64,000 nt of DNA from Paracoccaceae bacterium (GCA_020622085.1 JAHRYM010000002.1:935604-999603); one strand, 5' to 3'; positions 22,140 to 32,686 are shown, counted from the first letter of the stretch. The notes: generated from the sequence alone by a model not told the origin. Program-made: numbers and translations.

Positions 22140-23393
22140 TCAGTTCACTGTGGCCGACAAGGCGGAAGCGGCATCAAGCGCGGCCTGGAGCCGATTGGCG
22201 GATGCGATCCAGCCGGACATCGGCGCCTGGACTTCCGGCGGAAGAGACCGGACCTCGACCAGTGCGGCAGAAAGATCGCCGATTTTCAACGCGGCTTCGG
22301 CGCGAGAAAGGATGGCATCGGGATCGGACCCTTCGCGTGGCGTGAGCGATCGTGCGCCGGTCTGGCCCCGCAGGAAGGCGCCCAGACGATCAAGCGCTCC
22401 GGCGTCGGGCGCGGGTCGGGCCGCGATCACAAGGGCGCTGCGCGCCGCCTCGGGGAAGTCGGTGCGCAACTGGTCAAGCGAGGGAAGGCCGCCGTCGTCC
22501 TGCGTCAGTCCTGCGGGAACCTCCACCCCTGCGGCGGCCAGCTCGCCCAGCGCCCTGTCGAAAGGCGCACCGCTTTCCAGTGACGCCTGCACCAGACGCA
22601 CCGCCGAGCGGGCACTTTGCCTGCGGGCGATGTCTTCCGCGTCGGATTTCAGTTTCGCGGCCGCGTCCACGGCCGCCTGGATCTGTTCCTGCGCCTGCGC
22701 GGCAGCGACAGCAATACGCGCGGCCGCGTCATTATCGCCGCCGGTCTGGCGCGCCATCTGCGCCCGCAGATCCCCGAGTTCACGGCTCAGCGCGTCGATC
22801 GCAGTGGAAGACGCCGCGCCACCTGCGACGGGGCGTTTCTCGATGGTGGTCAGTCGTGCATCCAGATCGGTCAGGCGCGCCTCAAGCGGGCCAAGATCCG
22901 GGGGGGTGGGCCGAGTGGTGGCCATGTCATCGCGCAGTCGCGCCAGTTCGGAATCAAGCCTTGCGGCATCGATCGGCGCCGGCGCCTGCTGCAGGCTGGC
23001 GATTTCCTGTGCCATCGATTCGATGCGGGCAGCCTGCGCATCAAGCACGGCCTGTGTCGCGGTCGCACCATCTGTCAGCGGCAGCCATTCCTGCGGCAGC
23101 TTCGGCAGGACGTAGATCGCCGACGCAAACCCGAGCGCCGCCGCACAGACACCGCCAAGGAAGACGCCGAGGAACCCGCCCTTGCGACGCGGTGCGGCTT
23201 GACGATCACGGCTTCCGGCAGGTTCGACCGGGCGATCCACGCCATCCCGGGCGCCGCGAGGCGCAGTTGCCCCGTCCTCTGATTCGATCCTTGATACGAT
23301 CTGGTCAAGCTTGCTTCCCGGGGAGTGGGTCACGTCCGGCGAATCTGCGGGCTCGACCTTCGCCTTTTCGTCTGAGGTATCCGCCACGATCAT
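22140..23393 (-). CDS. mic60: Alphaproteobacterial Mic60/mitofilin homologue
   Basis: A 417-residue protein of the COG4223 family. A charged cytoplasmic N-terminus (1-70) leads to one transmembrane segment (about 73-95), a long coiled coil (110-270) and a C-terminal helical mitofilin-like domain. The place between hemD and hemY is the conserved location of the bacterial relative of mitochondrial MICOS subunit Mic60, which shapes intracytoplasmic membranes in related bacteria. The ATG at 23393 touches its GGGGAG; GTG 23387 with 6-bp spacing is an alternative start. Confidence 0.85.
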   Translation of the reverse strand: MIVADTSDEKAKVEPADSPDVTHSPGSKLDQIVSRIESEDGATAPRGARDGVDRPVEPAGSRDRQAAPRRKGGFLGVFLGGVCAAALGFASAIYVLPKLPQEWLPLTDGATATQAVLDAQAARIESMAQEIASLQQAPAPIDAARLDSELARLRDDMATTRPTPPDLGPLEARLTDLDARLTTIEKRPVAGGAASSTAIDALSRELGDLRAQMARQTGGDNDAAARIAVAAAQAQEQIQAAVDAAAKLKSDAEDIARRQSARSAVRLVQASLESGAPFDRALGELAAAGVEVPAGLTQDDGGLPSLDQLRTDFPEAARSALVIAARPAPDAGALDRLGAFLRGQTGARSLTPREGSDPDAILSRAEAALKIGDLSAALVEVRSLPPEVQAPMSGWIASANRLQAALDAASALSATVN

Positions 23394-23453
23394 CTCCCCG
23401 ATAGGCCGGCACCCGCCGGGCCTGACAAATGTAGCCGTCTCGCCCCCCGTGCT

Positions 23454-24203
23454 TCAAGCACGTGTCGCAGTCCACTCCGGCTGTGCGGCAATCAGCCTCT
23501 CCAAAGCGTCAAGCATCATGCCGGCTGCGGGTTCCCTTGCGATCTCGATCTGGCGGGGACACAGGGCCTCGACCGCACGCGCCACCGCAGGGCTGATTGC
23601 GGCGATATGGAGCGGCGCCCGGGGCAGCGGATCGAGCCGGGTCATCAACTGCGCGGCGCGCGGCGAAAACAGCGGCAGCAGGATCGGCCCGTCTCCCATC
23701 AGCAGCGACAATGCCTGCGGAGTGGGCGGCAATGCGATCTGGTCATAGACCGTGGCGCCGCGGGCCCTGAGGCCCGCCTTCATCAGTTCCCGCGCCACAT
23801 CCACGGCCATGTGAAGCCCATGGACATGCAGCAGGACACCACGGGGGGATTCGTCGATGATCGCCTCGATCATCCCGGCGCCGAACCCGGGCCCCACCGA
23901 TACGCGGAAACCCGCCGCACGGGCCGCCTCGGCCGTGCGTTCACCCACGCACCAGGCATGCAGATCACGCCGCTGCGACAGTCGCAGAAAGGCCGTCACC
24001 CCGGTTTCGGATGTGAAGACAAGAGTTTCGACATCATCAAGTGAAAGCGTCGTCGTCAGGATATCAAGCCGCGACATTGGCGAAATCACGATGGGCCAGC
24101 AGTCGCCGAACCGCGCCGCGAAGGCCCGGGCGAATCGTTCTGCCTGCAGTGCGGGCCGGGTCAGGATCAGGGTCGGTCTTGGGGAAGGATCATGCTTGAT
24201 CAT
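23454..24203 (-). CDS. hemD: Uroporphyrinogen-III synthase
   Basis: The 249-residue enzyme closes hydroxymethylbilane to uroporphyrinogen III in tetrapyrrole synthesis. The family has low sequence identity; visible marks are the start LILTRPALQAERFA, the FTSETGVTAFL stretch at about 84-94, CVGERTAEAARAAGF at about 105-119 and LLPLFSPRAAQL at about 174-185. It begins the hemD-mic60-hemY block and is divergent from tsaD with a 79-bp gap that must hold both promoters. Confidence 0.88.
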   Translation of the reverse strand: MIKHDPSPRPTLILTRPALQAERFARAFAARFGDCWPIVISPMSRLDILTTTLSLDDVETLVFTSETGVTAFLRLSQRRDLHAWCVGERTAEAARAAGFRVSVGPGFGAGMIEAIIDESPRGVLLHVHGLHMAVDVARELMKAGLRARGATVYDQIALPPTPQALSLLMGDGPILLPLFSPRAAQLMTRLDPLPRAPLHIAAISPAVARAVEALCPRQIEIAREPAAGMMLDALERLIAAQPEWTATRA

Positions 24204-24282
24204 CTGCGCCGGCCCGTCTTGGATTGTATGACGTTGACGGGGGTGTTACCTGCCGGGGAACGGATTAGCAACCGGAGTGTCC

Positions 24283-25395
24283 ATGTCCACGCCCCCTCGC
24301 TCCGCGCCGCTTGTCATGCTCGGGATCGAAAGCAGTTGCGACGACACGGCAGCCGCCATCGTCGCGGCTTCGGGGGATCGCGGGCAGATCCTGTCGTCGG
24401 TCGTGATGGGGCAGAGCGCGCTTCATGCCGATTTCGGGGGCGTCGTGCCGGAAATTGCGGCCCGCGCCCATGCCGAACGGGTGGATCTGTGCGTTGAACA
24501 GGCACTTGAACAGGCGGGCATGGATTTGTCGGATCTGTCAGGCATCGCGGTGACGGCAGGGCCGGGGCTGATCGGCGGCGTGCTGTCGGGCGTGATGTGC
24601 GCCAAGGGTATCGCCGCGGTGACGGGTCTGCCGCTGGTGGGCGTCAACCATCTGGCGGGCCATGCGCTGACACCGCGGCTCACGGATGGCCTGGGGTTTC
24701 CCTATCTGATGCTTCTGGTCTCGGGCGGGCATTGCCAGTTCCTGATCGCCGGGGATGCCGTCACCTTCACGCGGCTTGGCGGCACGATCGACGATGCGCC
24801 GGGCGAGGCGTTTGACAAGACAGCCAAGTTGCTGGGCCTGCCCCTGCCCGGGGGTCCGTCCGTCGAGGCAGAGGCGCGGAAAGGCGATCCGGCGCGCTTT
24901 GCCTTTCCGCGGCCGCTTCTGGACCGCGAGGGCTGCGACATGTCGTTTTCCGGGCTGAAGACCGCACTGTTGCGCGCGCGCGACCAGTTGGTGGCAAGCC
25001 ATGGCGGCACCTTGACGGCGCAGGACCGCGCCGATCTTTGCGCCGCTTTCCAGGACGCAGTCCGGGACGTTCTGGTGGCCAAGTCGCGGCGCGCCATCGC
25101 CCGCTACATGGCGTTGACTCCTGCCGAACCCGCCTTTGCCGTTGCGGGGGGTGTTGCGGCGAATGGGGCGATCCGGGCCGGGCTGGAAAGGCTTTGTGCC
25201 CGCGAAGGGCTGCGTTTCCTTGCGCCGCCGCTTGCGCTTTGCACCGATAATGCCGCCATGATCGCCTGGGCCGGGATCGAGCGGCTGGGTCGCGGGCTGG
25301 TCGACGGGCTCGATCTGTCGGCACGGCCCCGCTGGCCACTGGACGATCAGGCCGCGCCCTTGCTGGGCACAGGCCGCAGAGGGGCCAAGGCATGA
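24283..25395 (+). CDS. tsaD: tRNA N6-adenosine threonylcarbamoyltransferase TsaD
   Basis: TsaD with TsaB/TsaE makes t6A37 in tRNAs that read ANN codons. The ASKHA ATPase fold is seen with [10 protein letters not shown] near the start, the metal-binding HAERVDL region, [11 protein letters not shown] (two metal-binding histidines), VSGGHCQF, and the C-terminal [11 protein letters not shown] and TDNAAMIAW. Length, 370 residues, is normal. ATG 24283 is preferred because GGAG lies 5 bp before it; a GTG at 24277 would overlap that site. The stop overlaps gpsA by 4 bp. Confidence 0.97.
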   Translation: MSTPPRSAPLVMLGIESSCDDTAAAIVAASGDRGQILSSVVMGQSALHADFGGVVPEIAARAHAERVDLCVEQALEQAGMDLSDLSGIAVTAGPGLIGGVLSGVMCAKGIAAVTGLPLVGVNHLAGHALTPRLTDGLGFPYLMLLVSGGHCQFLIAGDAVTFTRLGGTIDDAPGEAFDKTAKLLGLPLPGGPSVEAEARKGDPARFAFPRPLLDREGCDMSFSGLKTALLRARDQLVASHGGTLTAQDRADLCAAFQDAVRDVLVAKSRRAIARYMALTPAEPAFAVAGGVAANGAIRAGLERLCAREGLRFLAPPLALCTDNAAMIAWAGIERLGRGLVDGLDLSARPRWPLDDQAAPLLGTGRRGAKA

Positions 25396-26360
25396 GAATC
25401 ACGGTTCTGGGTGCAGGCGCTTTCGGAACGGCACTGGCGGTGGCCCTGGCGCGCGGCGGGTGCGATGTCACGCTCTGGGCACGCGATGCGGGCCATGTCG
25501 GCGAAATGCAGACAGCGCGCCGCAATGACCGACGCCTGCCCGGGGTGACCTTTCCCGATGGCCTGTCTGTCACCGCCGAGCTGGCGCAGGCGGCCAGTCC
25601 CACGATCCTGCTGGCGCTGCCGATGCAGCAGACTGCCGGCTTTGTCACAGCGTATCGCGGCATGCTTTTGGGCAGCGACCTTGTGGCCTGTGCCAAGGGC
25701 ATCGACCTGCAAACCTTGCAGGGCCCCGTCGCCGAGTTGACGGCAGCCGGACTGGGGGGCGGCGTTGCCGCTCTGACCGGCCCGAGTTTCGCCGCCGACA
25801 TAGCGCAGGGGTTGCCAACGGCGCTGACGCTTGCCTGCGCCAATGACGTGACTGGCGCGCGGCTCCAGGATCAGTTGTCGACGCCCACGCTCAGGCTTTA
25901 TCGCACCGACGACACGCTTGGCGCCGAATTGGGCGGCGCACTGAAAAACGTCATCGCCATTGCCGCCGGCGTCGTCATCGGGGCCCGGCTTGGCCATTCG
26001 GCCCGGGCGGCGCTGATGACACGGGGATTTGCGGAAATGGTGCGCCTTGCCACGGCGCTGGGGGCGCGGGCCGATACGCTGATGGGGCTGTCGGGCTTTG
26101 GCGATCTGGTATTGACCTGCACTTCGGACCAGTCGCGCAATTTCCGTTTTGGTCAGGCGCTGGGATCGGGCGCTGCGTGGAACGCCGATGTCACGGTTGA
26201 AGGCGCCGCGACCGCACAAGCCGTGGCGCGGCTGGCGGCGGTGCGCGGCATCGACATGCCGATCTGCACCATGGTCGCCCAGCTGACCGAACGAAAGATT
26301 GCCGTTGAAGACGCCGTTTCCGCGCTGATGGCGCGGCCATTGAAGAAGGAAATCCCCTGA
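25392..26360 (+). CDS. gpsA: NAD(P)H-dependent glycerol-3-phosphate dehydrogenase
   Basis: The 322-residue enzyme makes sn-glycerol-3-phosphate from dihydroxyacetone phosphate for phospholipid synthesis. The N-terminal Rossmann motif is GAGAFGTAL (about 6-14). [15 protein letters not shown] (about 134-148) and the catalytic-lysine region [15 protein letters not shown] (about 181-195) are both clear, with [12 protein letters not shown] after them. ATGA overlap with tsaD and TGATG with the YciI gene indicate one operon. Confidence 0.97.
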   Translation: MRITVLGAGAFGTALAVALARGGCDVTLWARDAGHVGEMQTARRNDRRLPGVTFPDGLSVTAELAQAASPTILLALPMQQTAGFVTAYRGMLLGSDLVACAKGIDLQTLQGPVAELTAAGLGGGVAALTGPSFAADIAQGLPTALTLACANDVTGARLQDQLSTPTLRLYRTDDTLGAELGGALKNVIAIAAGVVIGARLGHSARAALMTRGFAEMVRLATALGARADTLMGLSGFGDLVLTCTSDQSRNFRFGQALGSGAAWNADVTVEGAATAQAVARLAAVRGIDMPICTMVAQLTERKIAVEDAVSALMARPLKKEIP

Positions 26361-26629
26361 TGCCCTATGCCGTCATCTGCCGTGACAAGCCCGGCCACGT
26401 GCAAACCCGGCTCGATACCCGCGCGGCCCATCTGGCCTATATCGAAAAGACCGGCATTGTCGCCATGGCCGGCCCCCTCATCGAGGATGGTCAGATGGTC
26501 GGCACGCTGGCGATCCTGAACGCCGACAGTCTTGAGGCGGCGCAGGCCTGGGCGGCGGGCGATCCCTACAAGGCGGCGGGGCTGTTTGACAGCGTGCAGG
26601 TCATCGAATGGAAGAAGGTGATCGGCTGA
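26360..26629 (+). CDS. YciI-family protein
   Basis: An 89-residue ferredoxin-like alpha/beta-barrel protein. The typical pattern is seen: a His in the third strand region (RAAHLAYIE), AGPLIEDGQMVGTLAIL and the DPYKAAGLFDSVQVIEW end. YciI proteins have a conserved His/Asp pair but mostly unknown substrates. It is coupled to gpsA and to the EVE gene by TGATG overlaps, an arrangement common in Rhodobacteraceae. Confidence 0.9.
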   Translation: MPYAVICRDKPGHVQTRLDTRAAHLAYIEKTGIVAMAGPLIEDGQMVGTLAILNADSLEAAQAWAAGDPYKAAGLFDSVQVIEWKKVIG

Positions 26630-27048
26630 TGCCCTATTGGTTGTTCAAATCCGAACCCGACACCTGGAGTTGGGACCAGCAGGTTGCCAAGGGCGGTGCG
26701 GGCGAGGAATGGCACGGGGTGCGGAACTATCAGGCGCGCAACAACATGCGGGCGATGAAGATTGGCGACCGGGGATTCTTCTATCATTCCAACATCGGGA
26801 AAGAGGTCGTGGGCATCGTCGAGGTCAGTCAGGAAAGTGCGCCGGACAGCACGACCGACGATCCGCGCTGGGATTGCGTCCATATCCGCGCCATCAAGGC
26901 CCTGAAGCGCCCTGTCACGCTGGAAGAGGCGAAGGCCGACCCGCGCTTGCAGGACATGGCGCTGGTGAAGAACACCCGTCTATCGGTGCAGCCGGTCAGC
27001 GATGAGGAATGGCGCATCGTCTGCGAATTGGGCGGCGTCGAGCCGTAG
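26629..27048 (+). CDS. EVE-domain protein
   Basis: The 139-residue protein is a single EVE domain, a PUA-like fold that binds modified bases in RNA or DNA. Visible are the start YWLFKSEPDTWSWD, WHGVRNYQARNNMRAMK (about 33-49), GDRGFFYHSNIGKEVVGIVEV and the C-terminal region VQPVSDEEW. It is the last gene of the tsaD-gpsA-yciI-EVE operon. The real target in this host is not known. Confidence 0.92.
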   Translation: MPYWLFKSEPDTWSWDQQVAKGGAGEEWHGVRNYQARNNMRAMKIGDRGFFYHSNIGKEVVGIVEVSQESAPDSTTDDPRWDCVHIRAIKALKRPVTLEEAKADPRLQDMALVKNTRLSVQPVSDEEWRIVCELGGVEP

Positions 27049-27059
27049 CGCAAAACGAA

Positions 27060-27092
27060 CAAAGGGCCCCGGACAACGCCCGAGACCCTTTG
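27060..27092 (+). terminator. Stem-loop after the EVE gene
   Basis: CAAAGGG (27060-27066) and CCCTTTG (27086-27092) form a 7-bp stem 12 bp after the stop, with further partial pairing inside. There is no T-run after it, so termination would be weak or Rho-assisted. Confidence 0.5.
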
Positions 27093-27094
27093 CC

Positions 27095-27180
27095 ACCCCG
27101 GCGCACCCCTGCACCACTGGTATCTGAAAAGGTTCGGGTCATCCTGACCGTAGGCCTATTCATAGTGCAGAGGGGCGCGT
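27095..27180. ncRNA. Structured intergenic stretch, possible small RNA
   Basis: CCCC-TGCAC (27106-27114) pairs with GTGCA-GA-GGGG (27165-27175) as a closing stem. Inside lies the hairpin GGTCA-TCC-TGACC (27137-27149). The rest forms open side loops. It sits between two convergent genes and is not needed by either coding frame. I cannot match it to a known RNA family; it is not a 4.5S RNA by its loop. The strand is undecided. Confidence 0.3.
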
Positions 27181-27272
27181 TTGGGCAAGCAAGACGTTTC
27201 AAGTATTTTTTTCAAATTCAATGTATTGCAATGAGGGCGCCGCGAATTTTCCGCCGCGCCCCGGGACCACGG

Positions 27273-27614
27273 TCAGGCGTAGGCCGATTCCTTGCCGAAA
27301 TGTTTGACCAGGAGATAGTAGAACACCGCGCGGTATTTGTTGCGTTCGGACTTGCCGTAGGTCTCGATCGCGGCAGCGATCGCTTCGTCCAGCTTGGCGT
27401 CGTCCTTCAGCCCCAGTTTCTTGATCAGGAAGTTCTGCTTGATCCGTTCAAGCTCACTGGGCTGGCTGGCAGCCACCGTCGCGGCGTCGTTGTCATAGAT
27501 CGACGGTCCGCATCCGATCGTTACCTTCGTCAGCAGACCCATGTCGGGCGTCACCCGGCACTTGTTCTTCAGGTCGTCCGCATATTTTTCTACCAATTCG
27601 TCACGTTTGCCCAT
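27273..27614 (-). CDS. DUF2853-family protein
   Basis: A 113-residue, all-helical cytoplasmic protein. The pattern KRDELVEKYADDLKNK at the start and the C-terminal AVFYYLLVKHFGKESAYA fit the DUF2853 family found in alphaproteobacteria. The function is unknown. AAAGGAGT precedes ATG 27614. It stands alone, convergent with the EVE operon. Confidence 0.82.
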   Translation of the reverse strand: MGKRDELVEKYADDLKNKCRVTPDMGLLTKVTIGCGPSIYDNDAATVAASQPSELERIKQNFLIKKLGLKDDAKLDEAIAAAIETYGKSERNKYRAVFYYLLVKHFGKESAYA

Positions 27615-27723
27615 TGTCCACTCCTTTTATTATCGGGTGCCGCAAGGGGCGGCCCCATGGATCGCCGGGCAACAGAATGAAGCGTTTTATGAATTCAGCA
27701 ACGGGAAAATCCCGTCCGGCTTC

Positions 27724-28293
27724 TCATTCTGGCAGTCGCACAAGGTATTGGTTGCCAAAGGTGCGGAATCTTGCCTGCGGGCCCAGCCGTGACATAAGCG
27801 CTTTCACCGCGGTCTTGACGGGGGCGCCCTCTTCCGCCTGCCAGTTGTAATCGTCACCCGCGATCAACCCTCCGGGGCGCACCTTCACCGCCGACAGAGC
27901 CAGATCTTCATCCACGACCGGGCTGTTGTGGTTGCCGTCGATATAGACCCAGTCGAAATAGCCGTCCGCGAACCCCCGCAGCGCATCGCCCGACATGGCA
28001 CGGTGGATCCGCACTTCGGGCACCGCGGCAAAGCGACGCGACACATCCTGATGCATCTCTTCCATCCGGTCGGCAAATTTCCTGCGCCCGAAGCCGGTGT
28101 TTGAAAATTCGGGCTGATAGAGCCAGGGGTCGATCAGGTGCAGTTCGCGGGGCGCGGTGACTTCCAGGATCACATCGCTGAAACGTCCTTCCCAGACGCC
28201 TATTTCCGCCGCCACCGCGGCCTTCGGCAGTTTCGACAAAAGCTCGCGCCGGCGAGCATCGCGGCGCGAAGGTTCCCGCGAAGCGTCCGACAT
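27724..28293 (-). CDS. Class I SAM-dependent methyltransferase-like protein
   Basis: A 189-residue protein. The SAM-binding start VAAEIGVWEGRFSDVIL (about 29-45) and the acidic strand end LHLIDPWL are clear, followed by FDWVYIDGNHN and GGLIAGDDYNW. This looks like the TylF/CmcI-related small methyltransferases often seen in sugar or polysaccharide loci. ATG 28293 has a full AGGAGG site. It lies 100 bp after ahcY on the same strand; ahcY removes the by-product of such methylation. The substrate is unknown. Confidence 0.78.
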   Translation of the reverse strand: MSDASREPSRRDARRRELLSKLPKAAVAAEIGVWEGRFSDVILEVTAPRELHLIDPWLYQPEFSNTGFGRRKFADRMEEMHQDVSRRFAAVPEVRIHRAMSGDALRGFADGYFDWVYIDGNHNSPVVDEDLALSAVKVRPGGLIAGDDYNWQAEEGAPVKTAVKALMSRLGPQARFRTFGNQYLVRLPE

Positions 28294-28393
28294 GGCCGTT
28301 CCTCCTGGTGCAGTTGCGTCAGGCCAAAGCCAAGACCCCGCGCCCCTGATGCAGGAAAGCGAGGTCCGGGCCATGATGGCAAGGGGAATATCC

Positions 28394-29788
<1,395 letters not shown>

Positions 29789-29806
29789 GGGCTGCGCTCC
29801 CTGAAA

Positions 29807-29834
29807 TGCTAATTCGGTGGTCAGTTAGCACCAC
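29807..29834 (-). promoter_or_regulatory. Dyad or pseudoknot in the ahcY leader
   Basis: TGCTAA (29807-29812) and TTAGCA (29825-29830) form a perfect dyad 19 bp upstream of the ahcY ATG. On the minus-strand RNA, GTGG/CCAC (29817-29820, 29831-29834) interleave with it, so the RNA could fold as an H-type pseudoknot just before the ribosome site GGGAG. It may be the HvrB operator or a metabolite-sensing RNA. It does not match the SAH riboswitch pattern I know. Confidence 0.45.
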
Positions 29835-29840
29835 TCGTGC

Positions 29841-29860
29841 GCGGCGACAATCGCGCAGCA
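29841..29860 (-). terminator. GC-rich hairpin after the acyltransferase gene
   Basis: On the minus strand GCTGCGCG and CGCCGCGC surround ATTGT, making a stem of about six GC pairs between the acyltransferase stop and the ahcY leader. It lacks a T-run. It may separate the two transcripts or belong to the ahcY leader fold. Confidence 0.35.
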
Positions 29861-29872
29861 CCCAAGGCCGCA

Positions 29873-30982
29873 TCAGGCCCCTGCACCGGTTTGAACCGCC
29901 GGGCCTCGTGCCACGCCAAGAGCCTTGCCGCGCAACAGGCACTGCAGATCAGCGGGCAGTCCATCCATCAGCCGTCCCGCAGCCAGACCAAGGCTTACGC
30001 AGGCAATCGGCGCCAGCAGATAGAAGGCAAGGTAGCTTGCATCCTGCGGGGTTCCGACGAGGTGACTCCAGACCGCCCAAAGCAAGCCGATCATGGGCAT
30101 GTGCGCCAGGTAACACAGGAACATGTATTTGCCATACCTGACCATCCAGGCCGGATGACAGTGGCGAACGATGCTGCGCGACACCGCCAGCATCAGGAAG
30201 CTGACACTGACGCGCTTGATCGTCGCCATGGCTTCCGCAGCGCTGCCTACCTCCGGCAGCAGCAGATGGGGCAGCAGCAGATAGACCAGATAAGCCATCG
30301 CCGCGAGCGGAAGCGCCACGGCCGGACGCGAGATCGCATCGATCTGGCCACCAAGTCGGGCCATGACCGCGCCGCCGACGAAGAACAGAAGGATCATCGG
30401 CCGGAACACGACCGGTGCTGTCGGCAGGAACATGCCCCAGACGAGAACCGCGCAGAGCACCGCCAGCGGCCAGCGCGCGACGGCCGGCCGAAGCAGCCAG
30501 AGGATCAACGAAGATGCCAGCAGATCGCGCAGGAAGAACAGAGACAGGTTGGCGGTGGGTCCGGTCAGGCCGACGATCTGATCGAGGATCCCGAGCGGCG
30601 TGGGAGATACCGCCTGCAACTGATTGGGTGCCTCGCCGGTCAGCGCCGACTTTGCCAGAAGCAACAGGATGAAGATTTGGCCCCAGATCACCATCGGCAG
30701 GAAGATCGTGCGAATCTGCCGTGAGAAGAACTTGTCGAACGGCAGGCGGATAGCACCGGTCCAGATAAGGTAGCCAGAGACAAAGCCAAGGACAGAAACG
30801 CTCGACCGGCCTAGAAAGTCACCCAGCGCGGCGCCAATCCAGGCATGATCACCTGTATTGACGAATGAAGGGTTGGAAATCCCCGGGCTGACATGCACCC
30901 ACATCATCATCGTGATGCAAAGCGCGCGCAATACTTCTATCTGCGCGCTTTCGCTGCGCGAAACACCGACGCCAATACTCAT
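29873..30982 (-). CDS. Acyltransferase family 3 membrane protein
   Basis: About 369 residues with ten or so hydrophobic segments. The N-terminal pattern IEVLRALCITMMMWVHV matches acyltransferase 3 proteins, where the early Arg and His are important for moving acyl groups onto sugars or other acceptors. ATG 30982 is used; a GTG three codons upstream is possible, and neither has a strong ribosome site. It is divergent from the HD hydrolase gene and lies between it and ahcY. Substrate unknown. Confidence 0.82.
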   Translation of the reverse strand: MSIGVGVSRSESAQIEVLRALCITMMMWVHVSPGISNPSFVNTGDHAWIGAALGDFLGRSSVSVLGFVSGYLIWTGAIRLPFDKFFSRQIRTIFLPMVIWGQIFILLLLAKSALTGEAPNQLQAVSPTPLGILDQIVGLTGPTANLSLFFLRDLLASSLILWLLRPAVARWPLAVLCAVLVWGMFLPTAPVVFRPMILLFFVGGAVMARLGGQIDAISRPAVALPLAAMAYLVYLLLPHLLLPEVGSAAEAMATIKRVSVSFLMLAVSRSIVRHCHPAWMVRYGKYMFLCYLAHMPMIGLLWAVWSHLVGTPQDASYLAFYLLAPIACVSLGLAAGRLMDGLPADLQCLLRGKALGVARGPAVQTGAGA

Positions 30983-31084
30983 TACGGACACACAGGATAG
31001 ATTCTCTTTCCGTGATCATGGCATGATTGTGGCAAGACTGGCAGAAGCAACTCTGCCGCAAGTGGAAAAACAGGAGTCCGGATC

Positions 31085-31681
31085 TTGAAACAAACCAGGG
31101 CCTGGCAAAGAATGCTTTCAGGCCGGAGGCTTGACCTGCTGGACCCGACGCCCATGGATATCGAGGTGGAGGATATCGCCCACGGACTGGCCTTCGTTGC
31201 ACGCTGGAACGGCCAGACCATCGGTGATTATGCCTATTCCGTGGCAGAGCATTCATTGCTGGTCGAAGAAATCTTCGATCGGCAGAATCCGGGGATGGCG
31301 GCAAGATGGCACCTTGCAGCCTTGCTGCACGACGCGCCCGAATATGTCATCGGCGACATGATCAGCCCGGTGAAGGCCGCAGTTGGTCCGGGCTATGGGG
31401 CGCTGGATGACCGCCTGTCCGCCGCAGTGCATCTGCGATTCGGATTGCCTGCGGTTCTGCCGGCGGCAATCAAGAAGGCGATCAAGCAGGCCGACCGGAT
31501 TTCCGCCTGGCTGGAAGCGGTGCAGATCGCAGGATTCCAGCAGCCAGAAGCCGACAGGTTCTTCGGCGTGCCGGACCGGACGGTGATCGCAGGCCTCCAG
31601 ATCCGGCTTCGGCCCCCGGTCGAGGTGCGCGCGGCCTTCACCGCCCGCCACCAGGCGCTGTTGCAGAAGATTGCGCCCTGA
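31085..31681 (+). CDS. HD-domain phosphohydrolase (YfbR-like)
   Basis: A 198-residue HD-superfamily hydrolase. The metal ligands are visible as AEHSLLVEE (about 55-63), LLHDAPEYVIGD (about 80-91; HD pair) and a later KQADRISAWLE (Asp at about 138). Relatives such as YfbR act on deoxynucleoside monophosphates. TTG 31085 is the start: AGGAG lies 8 nt upstream and no ATG fits. The LysR gene follows on the same strand after 126 bp. Confidence 0.82.
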   Translation: MKQTRAWQRMLSGRRLDLLDPTPMDIEVEDIAHGLAFVARWNGQTIGDYAYSVAEHSLLVEEIFDRQNPGMAARWHLAALLHDAPEYVIGDMISPVKAAVGPGYGALDDRLSAAVHLRFGLPAVLPAAIKKAIKQADRISAWLEAVQIAGFQQPEADRFFGVPDRTVIAGLQIRLRPPVEVRAAFTARHQALLQKIAP

Positions 31682-31807
31682 CGGGACTCCGGCGTCGGCA
31701 GTCTTCAAGCCTGCCGTTCCGACCTTCTTGTGTTGCCTGTCCCGGGTGCAATACTTGTTGGACAATTTCCGGGGCGATGCCTCGGCCCCTGACAGCAGGG
31801 CTTGCAG

Positions 31808-32686
31808 ATGAATGACGTGTCATGGCGGCGGATGCCGCCGCTTGCGGCCCTGCGGGCCTTCGAAGCCACGGCGCGGGCCAAAAGCTTCAGTGCCGCCGCG
31901 CGTTCGCTGAATGTGACCCATGCCGCCGTGGCCCAGCAGGTGCGCGCGCTTGAGGCCCATCTGGGAACGGCGCTGGTGGTGCGGGACGGCCGCGCGCTGG
32001 GCCTGACGGCCGAGGGCGCCGAACTGGCGGGGGCGCTGACCGACGGTTTCCTGTCGATCCAGGCCGGGGTCGATCTGGTGCGGGCGGGCGGCGCGAACCG
32101 GCCGCTTGTCGTGACGTTGACACCGTCCTTCGCGCTTCAATGGCTGATGCCGCGGATGGGTGATTTCTGGCGCCGCCTGCCGGACCTGGCCGTAACGCTG
32201 CAACCCGATAACCGGATCATGGACCTGCGACGCGAAGGCGTGGACGTCGCCATCCGCTACGGCAATGGCGACTGGCCTGGGACCGTTGCCGAACGGCTGG
32301 TCCCGGCACGTTACGTGGTGGTCTCGGCGCCTTCGCTTCTGGCCGGACAAAGCGCGGTTTCCCTGGCGCAGATGCAGCAGATGCCCTGGATCCTGGAGGC
32401 AGGCTGGAATGATCAGGTATCCTGGCTGGCCGCCATTGGCCTGGACGCCGCGAAACTGAATGTCACGCTCATGCCGACCGAGGAGCTGGCACTTTCAGCC
32501 GCTCGTCAGGGATATGGGCTTTATGTCGAAAACGAAGCTCTCCTGTCGGATGACATCCAGAGCGGAAAGTTGCTGCAGCTTGCAGTTTCCAACGATGACA
32601 GGCTTGCCTATTACATCGTGACACCTGCCGGGCCGCAGCGTGCGGCAGCCCGGCAATTCATCGGCTGGCTGAAAGACAGCGTCTGA
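31808..32686 (+). CDS. hvrB: LysR-family regulator, probably HvrB
   Basis: A 292-residue LysR regulator. The N-terminal winged HTH (LAALRAFEATARAKSFSAAA, about 12-31, then VTHAAVAQQVRALEAHLG) is followed by a periplasmic-binding-like effector domain of the GcvA type. In R. capsulatus the LysR protein HvrB, encoded near hvrA and ahcY, activates ahcY under low light. The conserved neighbourhood here (ahcY to the left, hvrA-regA-senC to the right) supports the same identity, but this remains inference by position. It is convergent with hvrA; stops abut. Confidence 0.78.
   Translation: MNDVSWRRMPPLAALRAFEATARAKSFSAAARSLNVTHAAVAQQVRALEAHLGTALVVRDGRALGLTAEGAELAGALTDGFLSIQAGVDLVRAGGANRPLVVTLTPSFALQWLMPRMGDFWRRLPDLAVTLQPDNRIMDLRREGVDVAIRYGNGDWPGTVAERLVPARYVVVSAPSLLAGQSAVSLAQMQQMPWILEAGWNDQVSWLAAIGLDAAKLNVTLMPTEELALSAARQGYGLYVENEALLSDDIQSGKLLQLAVSNDDRLAYYIVTPAGPQRAAARQFIGWLKDSV

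Noticed and set aside
27095-27180. 4.5S (SRP) RNA or 6S RNA
   Set aside because: The SRP tetraloop and symmetric loop are absent and the length and shape do not fit 6S RNA.
29789-29872. SAH or SAM/SAH riboswitch before ahcY
   Set aside because: The conserved cores of these families, as I know them, are not present; only an unassigned dyad or pseudoknot is reported.
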